Source: Polyangiaceae bacterium
GTDB taxonomy: Bacteria; Myxococcota_A; Polyangia; Polyangiales; Polyangiaceae
Length of the DNA stretch: 64,000 nt
Assembly (NCBI GenBank): GCA_013361525.1
Contig: JABFXY010000037.1
Span: 1 to 64,000 of the forward strand
Reading direction: 5' to 3'
Below the pieces are notes generated by a model, which worked only from the letters and a program-made list of their open reading frames with translations, was not told the origin of the DNA and searched no databases. The translations under genes were made by a program, and so were the position numbers. Below, in pieces: positions 53,301 through 60,003 of the stretch; position 1 is the first letter of the stretch, and every line of letters begins with the position of its first letter.

Positions 53301-53588
53301 GACGGCCGTCTCCGCCTTCAGCCCGACGAAGACGTTGTACCCGAACAGGAGCTTTCCCTGGACGGCGCGGATATCGCGCGGGACGCAGTTGTTCTCCGTC
53401 CGCACCCGCTCGGTCGCGAGAAGCTGCAGCTGCGAGCCGCCGAACGTCTTGATGCGGAGCTGATTCAGCTCTTCGGCTTTTTTGCCGAGCTCCGCCGCCT
53501 GATCGAGCAGGCGTTTTCGAATGACGTCGTAGCTGCCCCCTTCGAGCTGCTGAGCGCTATCGGCCTCGGGCGCGGTCGTCTGCGTCAT
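47328..53588 (-). CDS. Giant AAA 'DNA repair ATPase' with C-terminal PilZ domain
   Basis: 2086 residues. It belongs to the long AAA proteins annotated DNA repair ATPase (DUF3686-like N-terminus; KLLFGYNVFVGLKAETAVSD, NCVPRDIRAVQGK). Long coiled coils fill about 500-1000. The AAA domain has Walker A SPPGYGKTTLMEYVANRLGL near 1305, Walker B NNVMLYLDDIQHTNPELLQK near 1370, and sensor region VVMAGNPYTETG. Residues about 1735-1930 are Gln/Ala-rich coiled coil. The last 110 (LRFDTFIDLQSHSNFYRWSS, then GFGARFVDL) form a PilZ-type domain that could bind cyclic-di-GMP, although the RxxxR part is not obvious. The name does not prove a repair role. It follows the flotillin gene. Confidence 0.85.
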   Translation of the reverse strand: MTQTTAPEADSAQQLEGGSYDVIRKRLLDQAAELGKKAEELNQLRIKTFGGSQLQLLATERVRTENNCVPRDIRAVQGKLLFGYNVFVGLKAETAVSDVFSVHNFVQNGESFDLSALPVGEGHYLADPTFLRDFGDLYRYQRDTKLLMLRTTDTRILAIFQVGARLADQKVFRWGIDKGGGVKFIDGRGDEDNVLPRQHDFEFTPVRREDQQAGDHPHFSILDEVFVETINGDLTIKVENNTKDGKGIYREAVEDANQTLDDADIQYAKVGVLVILKIKPYREEAYRYLVYNTRTQHVVRIDAIGSACHQLPEDQGIIFPGGYYLRTGDYKVFESDAKDLVFRRQFKAPNGEDVLFVYDSIEDGAYLLLPYNLIRKEVANPLPCHGYSIFDDGKLVIFKSLSDEPTKVHPMQIWQTPFCTQEHAAAAPTDGSFLAKVGNAELVRGISEALTLQRIASAENPTRQSYEDVVASCRRMVDSFYWLPNAEANNLAAVVNTLASTADLIIDEFEKVAAIRKRSADALSEAETTQQRIIDALRPNDMKSVEDFMGSLTELRKQRGHLITLREMRYMNLPRVDELEKQVVGAYDDVSKGAVEFLLQPTALQPLVQRLSDVVGKVGEAQKATELKPIAEDVDKVGEGLQVLSDIINGLKIEDPTQRTRILEGISEAYSQLNRARATLAGRRKELAAAEGKSEFAAQFKLFGQNVVSSLALCDTPEKCDETLSRLLLALEELEGRFGEFDAFLSDLTQKREEVTDSIAAKRQTLLDERQRRAQNIVSAADRIIAGIQRKARTFTTPDDLNTYFASDAMVIKLRDLAKQLFDIGASVKGDELESKLKSARQDAIRALRDKTDLFEGGDNVIRFGTHRFNVNTQPVELALVPRKDDGTGLDVLYLHLTGTDFFERIKDDALEAARHLWDQQLISETPEAYRAEYLAASILFAAERGLEGLSIQKLTEASIVGAATPSPDGANPSLLEIVRAYSQTRHDEGYERGVHDVDATLILDKAFALRGAAGLLRYAATPRGLATLAWASLPEEERAVLHRRARSYGRLRDRLGSVQPQLDLASEIEPRLAETASAHRIEVTEAERRIGARYLVDELAAERPRFVTSASATLLKDSLYSELDRAGSRREFDEDLRSLEKHPAERIALVASWLTALIGKSPDLEGHRHALKEASVLVATDRNVDREPSSAAVEVTVAGLLGQHPNVKERSLHVRLDEWLGRLERAIEDRAPQFRKFRKTKQEILDRERRRLRLDEFAPRILSSFVRNRLIDEVYLPLVGANLAKQMGSAGEGKRTDQMGLLLLISPPGYGKTTLMEYVANRLGLIFMKVNGPALGHEVKSIDPNDAPNATARQEVDKINLALEMGNNVMLYLDDIQHTNPELLQKFISLCDAQRRIEGVWNGRTRTYDMRGKKFCVVMAGNPYTETGEKFRIPDMLANRADTYNLGDILEGKDDLFALSYLENALTSNKALQPLSGRDPKDTHKLIRMAKGESLPMTDLQYPYSAAEVNEITEVLKRLFKVQDVLLKVNLEYIASASQDDHFRTEPPFKLQGSYRNMNKISEKIVSAHTEAEVDAIIDDHYAGESQTLTTGAEQNILKLGELRRRMSAEQAERWKEIKKGYVRVKMMGGKDDDPVARVTGALGGIGEQLDSVQKSLAAMASHAQEPARLIASELDKLHGALEVLAGRDLTVQVERDPAIAELLAKQLVSVESSLAPVVQAVANSLLLAGQSAQSLGREQSEALRTAISDAAKKVEQIAATQSQMAQAQAQQAQVLEQARQAAIAQQQQVAHAHAVAQQMAEVQQRLVREQQQAAQSAQQITQQAREVLAAQQQMAVHQAQMANHQQQITAQQHQMLSAQQVTGRRPTSPPPDAASLVQRPDASPEENEMVARAQQVLAAARQGAPPEVGAAVMRVEQRLGELTQLVQSLQVGIAQGVAQANAASGARAFRHAAHGHAQAQGQAVPRPAPSSEDGGSLRFDTFIDLQSHSNFYRWSSKGDVVNEGGVFVSTKRSPPNIGDGVVLRIQLPGGAELEARAVVEWTRPSGHQGGAPGFGARFVDLPTYARQLVDHFVTKRAPLVFEQA

Positions 53589-53624
53589 GAATTCGTTTTC
53601 TTGCTAGTGGAATCGATTCATCAC

Positions 53625-53685
53625 CACGGAGGCACGGAGACACGGAGGGAGGATGAGAAGACCTCCCGTCTACGCGTCTCCGTTG
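53625..53685. repeat. CACGGAGG tandem repeat with inverted copy
   Basis: Three 8-bp units CACGGAGG/CACGGAGA/CACGGAGG (53625-53648) are followed after a short spacer by an imperfect inverted copy (CCTCCCGTCTACGCGTCTCC, 53662-53681). It lies in the 123 bp between flotillin and ATPase genes, just before the ATPase start. Similar short-unit, inverted design as 47193-47305. Confidence 0.55.
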
Positions 53686-53711
53686 CTCGCGTTCACCTAC
53701 GGCGCCGCGAG

Positions 53712-55913
53712 CTAACGCGCGCCGAGATCGTCGATGCCCAGGTCTTTGGCGCGGGCGGCGAGCTTGGCGATCTTTTGCCGGGCGTCGTCGTCGGCACCGG
53801 TCGCCAGCTTCGCGAGAAGCGAGCTCACGGTGAGGTTTTTGGCCGCCTCGGGGTCGGTGCCGGCGAGCAGGTCTTTGATGTCGGTGGCGAAGCTCTTCTT
53901 GCCGTTGACGTAGTCGCCGAGGACGGCCTTCAGCGTGTCGCTCTGCTCGAGTGTGGTGTCGAAGGACTGCCCGAGGCTCACGGCCTTGATGAACCGATCG
54001 AAGAACTGACCGTCGCCGCCGACGATTTGAATCTTCGCGTGCTCGAACGCCTTGGCCAAAATGCCCGATTGCTGTTCCGCAATCGATTTGCGCGTCTCGA
54101 GGGTGTGCAGCGCGACATCCTTGTTCGCTTGGAGCCGAATGCGGAACTCTTCGTGATCGCGGCTCTCCGGATCCAGGTTCTTCATGGCGGTCGCCTTCTC
54201 TTGGATACCGGCCGCCTCTGCGCTGAAGCGCTGGCGCGAGGCCTCGGCCTCGGCGGTGCCCTTCTTCTGAATGGCGACGGCATCGGCCTCCGCGACACGC
54301 ACCTTCGCGAGACCGAGCTGCTCCTCGCCGGAGGCTTCCGCGCCGAGGCGCTCCTTGATGACGAGGGCTTCGGCGAGACCTTTCTTCTCGATCGCGACGG
54401 CTTCGGCCTCCGCGACTTTGACCTTCGCGAGGCCCTGCTTTTCCTCGCCGAGGGCGGCCGCCTGCAGCTTCTCGAGCGTGACGCGAGCTTCGACCATTCC
54501 GGTCTTCTCGATGGCTTGCGCCTCCGCCTCTTTGACGCGCACCTTGGCGAGGCCTTCTGCGGCCGCCTCGGCCTGGACGCCTTCCGCGAGGCGAATCTTT
54601 GCGCGGGCAGTCTTGTCCGCAGACTCGAGGTCCGCTTCCGCAATGGCGAGCTGTTCGCGGCCCTTGTGCTTGGCGGCTTCGGCGGCGGCCTCGGCTGCCT
54701 TGACGGTCAAGACGAGGGATTCCGCGGCCTGTGCTTCGGCGGCGATCTTCACGGCCTCGCGGTTGCGGTTCGCCTCCGCGATGGTGCGCACGTCCTTGAT
54801 GCGCTCTTCCTCTTCGGCAACGGTCTTGTCGACGGCGACGCGGGTCCGGATGATGTCCGCGATCTCCTTCTTCTTCGCTTCGACCTCTTTGTCCTTGTTG
54901 ATGCGCTGAATCTCGACCTCACGCTCGCGCGAGAGCATCTCGAGCTGCTGCGCCTTCTTGACGCGCTCGATCTCGATCGCGACCTCGCGCTCCTTGGCCT
55001 GACGAGCGACGAGGACGGAGCGCTCTTTCGCCTCGTTGGCGACCATCGACTCTTCTTCGTTCTTGTGGCGCATGAGGAGCGTCTTCTTGTGCTCCTCCTC
55101 CGCGATGCGGCGGGCCTCGTTCTCTTCACGGGCCTGGGCGACGGCGATCTCGCGCGCCTTCTTCGCCTCCGCTTCGGCGCGGCGCTGGTCGAACCGGAAG
55201 ATCGCCTCGTCGGACGCGAGGTTCTGGCTGCCGATCTCCATGCGCTCTTTCTGGCGGAGCTCGTTCGTCTTCACGTTCTGGATGACGGTGAGGTCCGTGA
55301 TCTTCCGGATGCCCTCCGCGTCCATGATGTTGTCTTTGTCGAGCGACTCGATCGGCGTCTGTTCGAGGTAATCGATGGCGCAGTCGTCCAGCTTGAAGCC
55401 GTTCAAATCAGGGCCGATGACGTTGATGATCTCGTCCTTGAATTGCTGGCGCTTCGTGTAGAGGTCCTCGAAGTTCATCTGCTTGCCGACCGTCTTCAGC
55501 GCCTCGGAGAACTTCGCGTTGAAGAGCTCGGCGATGACGCGGGGGTCGCTTGCGCGCTGACATCCGATCGCCTGCGCGACCTTGAGCACGTCACCCGACT
55601 CTTTGTTCACGCGCACGAAGAAGGTGACCTTGATGTCCGCGCGGATGTTGTCCCTGCAGATGAGGCCTTCCTTGCCGCGGCGGTCGATCTCGATCGTCTT
55701 GACCGAGATATCCATCGTCTCCGCCCGATACACGACGGGGTACACGACCTTCCCCGTGAAGGTGACGAACGGCTCCGTGCCCATCGTGTTCACGATGAGG
55801 GCCGTGCCTTGATCCACCTGGCGCCAGAACTTCGCGACCATGGCGAGGACACCGATGAGCACGACGAGAACCGCACCACCGACGATGGCGAACAAGAGAT
55901 ATTGACTGGGCAT
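53712..55913 (-). CDS. Flotillin (SPFH) membrane-microdomain protein
   Basis: 733 residues from the ATG at 55913, with AAGGAG 10 bases upstream. One N-terminal membrane helix (LLFAIVGGAVLVVLIGVLAM), an SPFH/band-7 domain to about 190 (WRQVDQGTALIVNTMGTEPF; FFVRVNKESGDVLKVAQAIG), then about 350 residues of Ala/Glu/Lys-rich coiled coil in repeating units (GLAKVRVAEADAVAIQKKG). The C-terminal segment has AKIQIVGGDGQFFDRFIKAV, as in flotillins. It should oligomerise on the inner face of the membrane. It is longer than typical flotillin (500) because the coiled coil is extended. 123 bp upstream of the ATPase gene. Confidence 0.9.
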   Translation of the reverse strand: MPSQYLLFAIVGGAVLVVLIGVLAMVAKFWRQVDQGTALIVNTMGTEPFVTFTGKVVYPVVYRAETMDISVKTIEIDRRGKEGLICRDNIRADIKVTFFVRVNKESGDVLKVAQAIGCQRASDPRVIAELFNAKFSEALKTVGKQMNFEDLYTKRQQFKDEIINVIGPDLNGFKLDDCAIDYLEQTPIESLDKDNIMDAEGIRKITDLTVIQNVKTNELRQKERMEIGSQNLASDEAIFRFDQRRAEAEAKKAREIAVAQAREENEARRIAEEEHKKTLLMRHKNEEESMVANEAKERSVLVARQAKEREVAIEIERVKKAQQLEMLSREREVEIQRINKDKEVEAKKKEIADIIRTRVAVDKTVAEEEERIKDVRTIAEANRNREAVKIAAEAQAAESLVLTVKAAEAAAEAAKHKGREQLAIAEADLESADKTARAKIRLAEGVQAEAAAEGLAKVRVKEAEAQAIEKTGMVEARVTLEKLQAAALGEEKQGLAKVKVAEAEAVAIEKKGLAEALVIKERLGAEASGEEQLGLAKVRVAEADAVAIQKKGTAEAEASRQRFSAEAAGIQEKATAMKNLDPESRDHEEFRIRLQANKDVALHTLETRKSIAEQQSGILAKAFEHAKIQIVGGDGQFFDRFIKAVSLGQSFDTTLEQSDTLKAVLGDYVNGKKSFATDIKDLLAGTDPEAAKNLTVSSLLAKLATGADDDARQKIAKLAARAKDLGIDDLGAR

Positions 55914-56187
55914 GAAACGTGGGCTCCTTCGAGACGAGTCGAGCGGCCCTCGAGTGTGAGGGGGCCGGACCTTGATGCAAGCTTCCCGCCCCCCCACCCG
56001 AGGGGCGCGCCGATGTTACACGAGGCCGCGGGGGGCTCGCTCCCGATCGTTGAAACGCGTCGTTTCCCGAGATTTTCGCGCCGTGGAGCCCGGCCGGACG
56101 ATCGTCGAGATGACGCGACGACGACGTTGCACCGGGCTAAGTCCGCCCGAAGGGCGGCCAAGTGACAATGAAGGGGCAGTCCAGACT

Positions 56188-56829
56188 TCAGCGTTCGGCT
56201 CGGCGTTCGGCCCGGCCTTCACTTGCGCGCGTCAGCGCGGGCCGGGCCGAATGCCGAGCCGAAGCTAGGGACGCCCCCAAGTCGACGGGCTTCGGCCGCA
56301 CCTCCATCCCGTGGCGCGCCGCGATTTCGGTGATGCGATCGAGGTCGAACGGCTCGCTCGACGCAGGCGGGATCTCCCGGGCCTTGGCGGGCTCGCCCGC
56401 CTCGGCGAAGAAGTCATCCATGCCGCCCGGCGAGTAGATGAGCAGGACTCGCGCGGGCTTGCCCGACACGTTCTCGACTCCTTCGAGCGTGCCCTTTGGG
56501 TAATAGACGAGGTCGCCGGGACCGGCGTCGAAGACTTCGTTGTCGCCTCTGTAGAGGCGGAGCGAGCCCTCGAGGACGAAGATCGCTTCACCACAATTGT
56601 GGACGTGCATCGGCGCACCGGCGCCGTCGGGAATGGTCGCTTCGACGATGGACATCTCGCCGTTCGTTTCCTTGGCCGACGCTTTGATTTCGTAGAGACC
56701 GCCGAGCATCCACAGCGCGACGCCTTCGTTGTGTCGCCTCTGGACACTCTCGTTCGACCCGTAACCGGTGAGAACATCGCTCGGGATGTTCTTTTGTTCG
56801 CCGGCGCCGGACACTTGCTTACTTGCCAT
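56188..56829 (-). CDS. Cupin-fold protein
   Basis: 213 residues with a perfect AAGGAGG ribosome site. Single cupin barrel: PMHVHNCGEAIFVLEGSLRL contains the His-x-His and Glu metal ligands, and AGPGDLVYYPKGTLEGVENV contains the second motif. The last 27 residues (SASARHSARPALTRASEGRA and on) are encoded by the inverted repeat at 56191-56265 and look like an accidental extension. The second-motif His is not clear, so metal binding may be altered. Substrate unknown. Confidence 0.8.
   Translation of the reverse strand: MASKQVSGAGEQKNIPSDVLTGYGSNESVQRRHNEGVALWMLGGLYEIKASAKETNGEMSIVEATIPDGAGAPMHVHNCGEAIFVLEGSLRLYRGDNEVFDAGPGDLVYYPKGTLEGVENVSGKPARVLLIYSPGGMDDFFAEAGEPAKAREIPPASSEPFDLDRITEIAARHGMEVRPKPVDLGASLASARHSARPALTRASEGRAERRAER
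56191..56265. repeat. Near-perfect 26-bp inverted repeat in cupin 3' end
   Basis: Left arm 56191-56217 (GCGTTCGGCTCGGCGTTCGG then CCCGGCC) pairs with the right arm 56240-56265 with one mismatch and one bulge; the loop is 22 bases. The element is read through as the cupin C-terminus and the true ancestral stop was probably close to its right edge, near the LGASL codons. Confidence 0.65.
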
Positions 56830-56899
56830 GGCAACGACCCTCCTTCAGGAGCGCGTCGATGGGTGCGCTCGCAGTCGTTGATTGCAAGTTCGATGCACG

Positions 56900-57532
56900 T
56901 CAGCGTTTGCCCGGCTTCACGAAGCGCGAGCCGTCGAATCGATACGTTTCAATCCTCGCGTCCGGCCCGATTGGATACGTCAGCACGCGCGCCGACTTCC
57001 CTTTGTCGGCGAGCTCGACCTGATACCCCTCGAGATACCCGGAGAATGCCCAGCAATCCGACTTCCGAATGAAGAATAGATAGCTCCAGAAATCGACGCT
57101 CGTGTAGTTGAGCACGCGGTCTTCGACTCCGTTCGAATCGAAGTCGATCGGTCCCCAATATCCCGGCCCCTCTGCGGTCTCGCCGAACGTACCGTCCGCG
57201 CGACGATCCTCCGGGTGCAGGTCGTCGACACGGACGGAACCGAGCGACGCGTTCTCGAAGTCTTTCGGGTAACCACGCAGGACGGCCAACAGTGCATCTT
57301 TGGTCGCGGGGCACACCTCGGCGCTCGTGATGGCGCGGGGGTCTCGCTCCACCTCGGCGGTAGGCTCCGGCTCGGGCTCCGAAGGCGCCGTCGCGGGCGA
57401 CGATGGGGCCGCCGACAGCGTGGCGACGACGGTTGGAACCGGCGGAGTGGGCTCGATGCTCGCATCGCTCGGCAGGGCGGCGGGCGTGCATCCGACCGAC
57501 AACGTGAAGATCAGCCAGCTCGGCTTCCGCAT
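56900..57532 (-). CDS. Lipoprotein of unknown function
   Basis: 210 residues from the ATG at 57532 (57553 is an alternative; longer frames lack a signal). Lipobox LSVGC (Cys 15), a Pro/Thr/Ala/Glu-rich linker, then a globular domain with FDSNGVEDRVLNYTSVDFWS, LFFIRKSDCWAFSGYLEGYQ and IETYRFDGSRFVKPGKR. It has two Cys after the linker. The DSNGVED run resembles an EF-hand or dockerin-like calcium loop. Family not recognised. Divergent from the extensin-like gene. Confidence 0.65.
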   Translation of the reverse strand: MRKPSWLIFTLSVGCTPAALPSDASIEPTPPVPTVVATLSAAPSSPATAPSEPEPEPTAEVERDPRAITSAEVCPATKDALLAVLRGYPKDFENASLGSVRVDDLHPEDRRADGTFGETAEGPGYWGPIDFDSNGVEDRVLNYTSVDFWSYLFFIRKSDCWAFSGYLEGYQVELADKGKSARVLTYPIGPDARIETYRFDGSRFVKPGKR

Positions 57533-57622
57533 CGGCGTAGGATGGATCTGCATCGACGACCCGAGAAGCCCGGATGAGCGCGGTTCTTGGGCAACGCCCC
57601 TCCGCTGCGCTAGGGTCGGGCC

Positions 57623-58519
57623 GTGCCCGGCTCCGTTTCGCTCCGTGGCGCTCGAGGTGCGGCCATCGTCGCGTGCATCGCGAGCGCGCTCGCCGCATGT
57701 GCCGACGTACGGCCGCCGATTCCACCGTCGTACGGCGGCGACGGCTCCAGCGAACAGCCGGCCGCTCTCGCGATCTTGCCGTCTCACGAGACCGAAGACG
57801 AGGACCCTGCCCCGGCGGCCGACATGACCTCTTCGGATGAAGAGGACAGCGGGGACGCGGGGGCGCATCCGTTCCGCGAGCCCCTCCCGGCGCTCGGCTC
57901 GGACACGACCGCGAGTCGGTTCGCGGGCCTGTCGGATCGTGAATGCGCGAAAGAGCTCGAGCGTCGAGGCTTGCCCTTCGAGCCCAGCGAGGAGCGCGCC
58001 GACGGCATCTCCAAGCCTCTGCGCGTCAATGGGCCTATCCACGAGATCCGGTTCGTCACGCCGCGCGCGCCGAGCCCTTTCGGAATGTTGGATTGCCGGC
58101 TCGCGCTGGCGCTCGGAGATCTCGCGACGGCGCTCGCGCGATACGACGTGGTCGAGGTGCGCGTCGACAACTTCTACCGAAAGAACGCCGCGCTGCCCGG
58201 CAAGCGGAAGGGCAAAAAGAGGAAGTTGAGCCAACACGCTCATGCGCTCGCAGCGGACATCACGGCGCTGAAGCTCAAAGACGGGCGAACGCTCTCCGTT
58301 CCGGGGGATTGGCATGCACCGATCGGGAGCGTGTCATGCGGCCCGGATGCGGTGATGAACGAGCCTTCGGCCAATTCGATCGAGCTACGCAATATCGTTT
58401 GCGACGTCGCGCGGCAGGGCATTTTCCACCACATGCTCACGCCGAGCTACAACGCAGCCCACCAGAGCCATTTTCATTTCGACCTCGAGCGCGGCGCGAA
58501 AAAGTCGAGCGTGCGCTAG
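57623..58519 (+). CDS. Extensin-like family lipoprotein
   Basis: 298 residues from a GTG. Lipobox ALAAC (Cys 26), an acidic linker, then an extensin-like C domain (about 120-290): CAKELERRGLPFE, MLDCRLALALGDLATALARY, HAHALAADITALKLKDG, and the closing FHHMLTPSYNAAHQSHFHFD with its Asp/His cluster. The domain resembles D-Ala-D-Ala peptidase-type metalloenzymes acting on the cell wall (HxxxxxxD and HxH). The final CTAG is shared as a stop by this gene and the convergent SPFH gene. Confidence 0.85.
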   Translation: MPGSVSLRGARGAAIVACIASALAACADVRPPIPPSYGGDGSSEQPAALAILPSHETEDEDPAPAADMTSSDEEDSGDAGAHPFREPLPALGSDTTASRFAGLSDRECAKELERRGLPFEPSEERADGISKPLRVNGPIHEIRFVTPRAPSPFGMLDCRLALALGDLATALARYDVVEVRVDNFYRKNAALPGKRKGKKRKLSQHAHALAADITALKLKDGRTLSVPGDWHAPIGSVSCGPDAVMNEPSANSIELRNIVCDVARQGIFHHMLTPSYNAAHQSHFHFDLERGAKKSSVR

Positions 58520-59046
58520 CGAGCTGCGACGCGCGCCGATTCGATCGAAAATGGCTCCGTCGCGGGCGCGAGGGCGTCGGCGAGCTCGCTGCCGAGCTTT
58601 CCTTCGCAAGCCGCGGCAGACTCCACCTCACGCGCGAACGCGTCGAAACGGTGCCGCACTTCGGCTTCGAATCGTTTTTCGAGGGCCCCCGTTTCGCCGC
58701 CGTCGGTCACACCCATCGACGAGAGCGCGAGCACCGTGGCTTGGTCGGCCGGCGGGCGGAGCGTGAGCGCGAGCGCCACCGGCGTGACGCCATTGCGAAA
58801 CGCAATCGCGCCCGGGCCTACGAATTCGTACGCGACGGTCCGGTCGACGAGATCCACCGATTGGACCTTCGTGCCGGGGAACAGAAGACGGCCACCCGAG
58901 AGCAGAACGAGGCGATCACCGTTCGGCCGGTCGATGATGAGCGCCGTTCCGGGGCGCACCATTCGATAGCAAAGAAGAAAGAGGACGAGCGCGACGGCGA
59001 CGAACGCGAACACCGCGAGCGCGAAAGGGAGGAGAAAGGGGAGCAA
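58516..59046 (-). CDS. Short SPFH/flotillin-like membrane protein
   Basis: 176 residues. One N-terminal membrane helix (LLPFALAVFAFVAVALVLFL), then the start of an SPFH domain: RMVRPGTALIIDRPNGDRLV, LLFPGTKVQSVDLVDRTVAY and PVALALTLRPPADQATVLAL. It ends about 80 residues later without the coiled coil or the oligomerisation region, so it is a single-domain relative of the flotillin at 53712. It follows the OB-fold protein after 18 bp. Confidence 0.75.
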   Translation of the reverse strand: MLPFLLPFALAVFAFVAVALVLFLLCYRMVRPGTALIIDRPNGDRLVLLSGGRLLFPGTKVQSVDLVDRTVAYEFVGPGAIAFRNGVTPVALALTLRPPADQATVLALSSMGVTDGGETGALEKRFEAEVRHRFDAFAREVESAAACEGKLGSELADALAPATEPFSIESARVAAR

Positions 59047-59064
59047 GGCGAACGATCCGGAACG

Positions 59065-59904
59065 TCAAGACGTCCGCTGATTCGCGCGGACGTCGGAGGC
59101 TTCGTCCGCTTCTAGCATCGCAGCCTCTTCGGAGCCCATACCGACGCGCGTGTTCGAAGGGAGAATATCGTCGGGCATCTTCGAGACCTCGAACGCCTCC
59201 TTCTCGGCGTCCCAGTGCACCAAAACGACGCGATCACCGCGCTTGAGATCGTTGGGACTCGGGTCGCGCACCTCGAGGATGAGCCCGGCGCCACCATCCT
59301 CGAGCAGGGCTTGGCCGAATCGGTCGGAGACGCGTCCGGTGTTGATGGTGGCGATCTTTCCGACGAAATCGACGCTCTTCTTCGCGACATTGCCTTTGAA
59401 GAGCGGCGCGAGGGGCCGGACCGCGAACGAGGTGAGGACGTACGAAAGGACGGCGGAACCCGCGAGGACACCAGTGCCGACGAGCGTGCCCGGGTGTCGG
59501 AACGTGAGTGAGTACAGGCCGCTCAACAGAAGGCCGAACAGCGAAAACACGCTGAAGATGACGGTAACGGGAACGGGTTTCACCCGGAGGAACGAGAGGA
59601 AGCCGGCGTCGAGATCCGGACCGTCTCCCACGAGCCCGTCAGCACCGCCGTCCCCACCTGCGATGCCCTCGGCGCCGCCCTTCATGGCGCCGACCGCTGC
59701 TTCGGCCCCGCCTTTGGCGGCCCCCGCGAGGCCCTCGACCGCGCCTTTGACCGCCCCCTCCATCAAGCCTTCTTTGGCGCCGCCGAACGAGTCGATGTCC
59801 GCGGCACCAACGATGACGAGGAGCCAATACAGAAGCGCGATCGTCGACATCAGTGTGAACACCACCGACGGAAACGAAAACAGCACCCCCAGAACCTCGG
59901 TCAT
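59065..59904 (-). CDS. YqiJ-like OB-fold membrane protein
   Basis: 279 residues from the ATG at 59904. Three membrane spans (SVVFTLMSTIALLYWLLVIV; VTVIFSVFSLFGLLLSGLYS; GTGVLAGSAVLSYVLTSFAV) with a Gly/Ala amphipathic segment between the first two (KEGLMEGAVKGAVEGLAGAA), which could insert in the membrane edge. The C-terminal domain (about 185-265) is NfeD/OB-like: VGKIATINTGRVSDRFGQAL, LILEVRDPSPNDLKRGDRVV. YqiJ and flotillin genes are usually adjacent; here a short SPFH gene follows. Confidence 0.8.
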   Translation of the reverse strand: MTEVLGVLFSFPSVVFTLMSTIALLYWLLVIVGAADIDSFGGAKEGLMEGAVKGAVEGLAGAAKGGAEAAVGAMKGGAEGIAGGDGGADGLVGDGPDLDAGFLSFLRVKPVPVTVIFSVFSLFGLLLSGLYSLTFRHPGTLVGTGVLAGSAVLSYVLTSFAVRPLAPLFKGNVAKKSVDFVGKIATINTGRVSDRFGQALLEDGGAGLILEVRDPSPNDLKRGDRVVLVHWDAEKEAFEVSKMPDDILPSNTRVGMGSEEAAMLEADEASDVRANQRTS

Positions 59905-60003
59905 CGAGGGAAGGCTACGGCGGAGCTGCGCTCGCACCAAGCGTAACCGCCCCTGAAGATCAGGTGTGCGACGCTAGGGTCAATAGGCCGCCCTCCGGGC
60001 GGA

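Noticed and set aside
52554-56165. A 1203-codon plus-strand frame across the ATPase and flotillin genes
   Set aside because: It is the antisense shadow of two well-recognised minus-strand genes; its Leu/Asp/Arg-rich composition follows from reversed Glu/Lys/Ala coiled coils.
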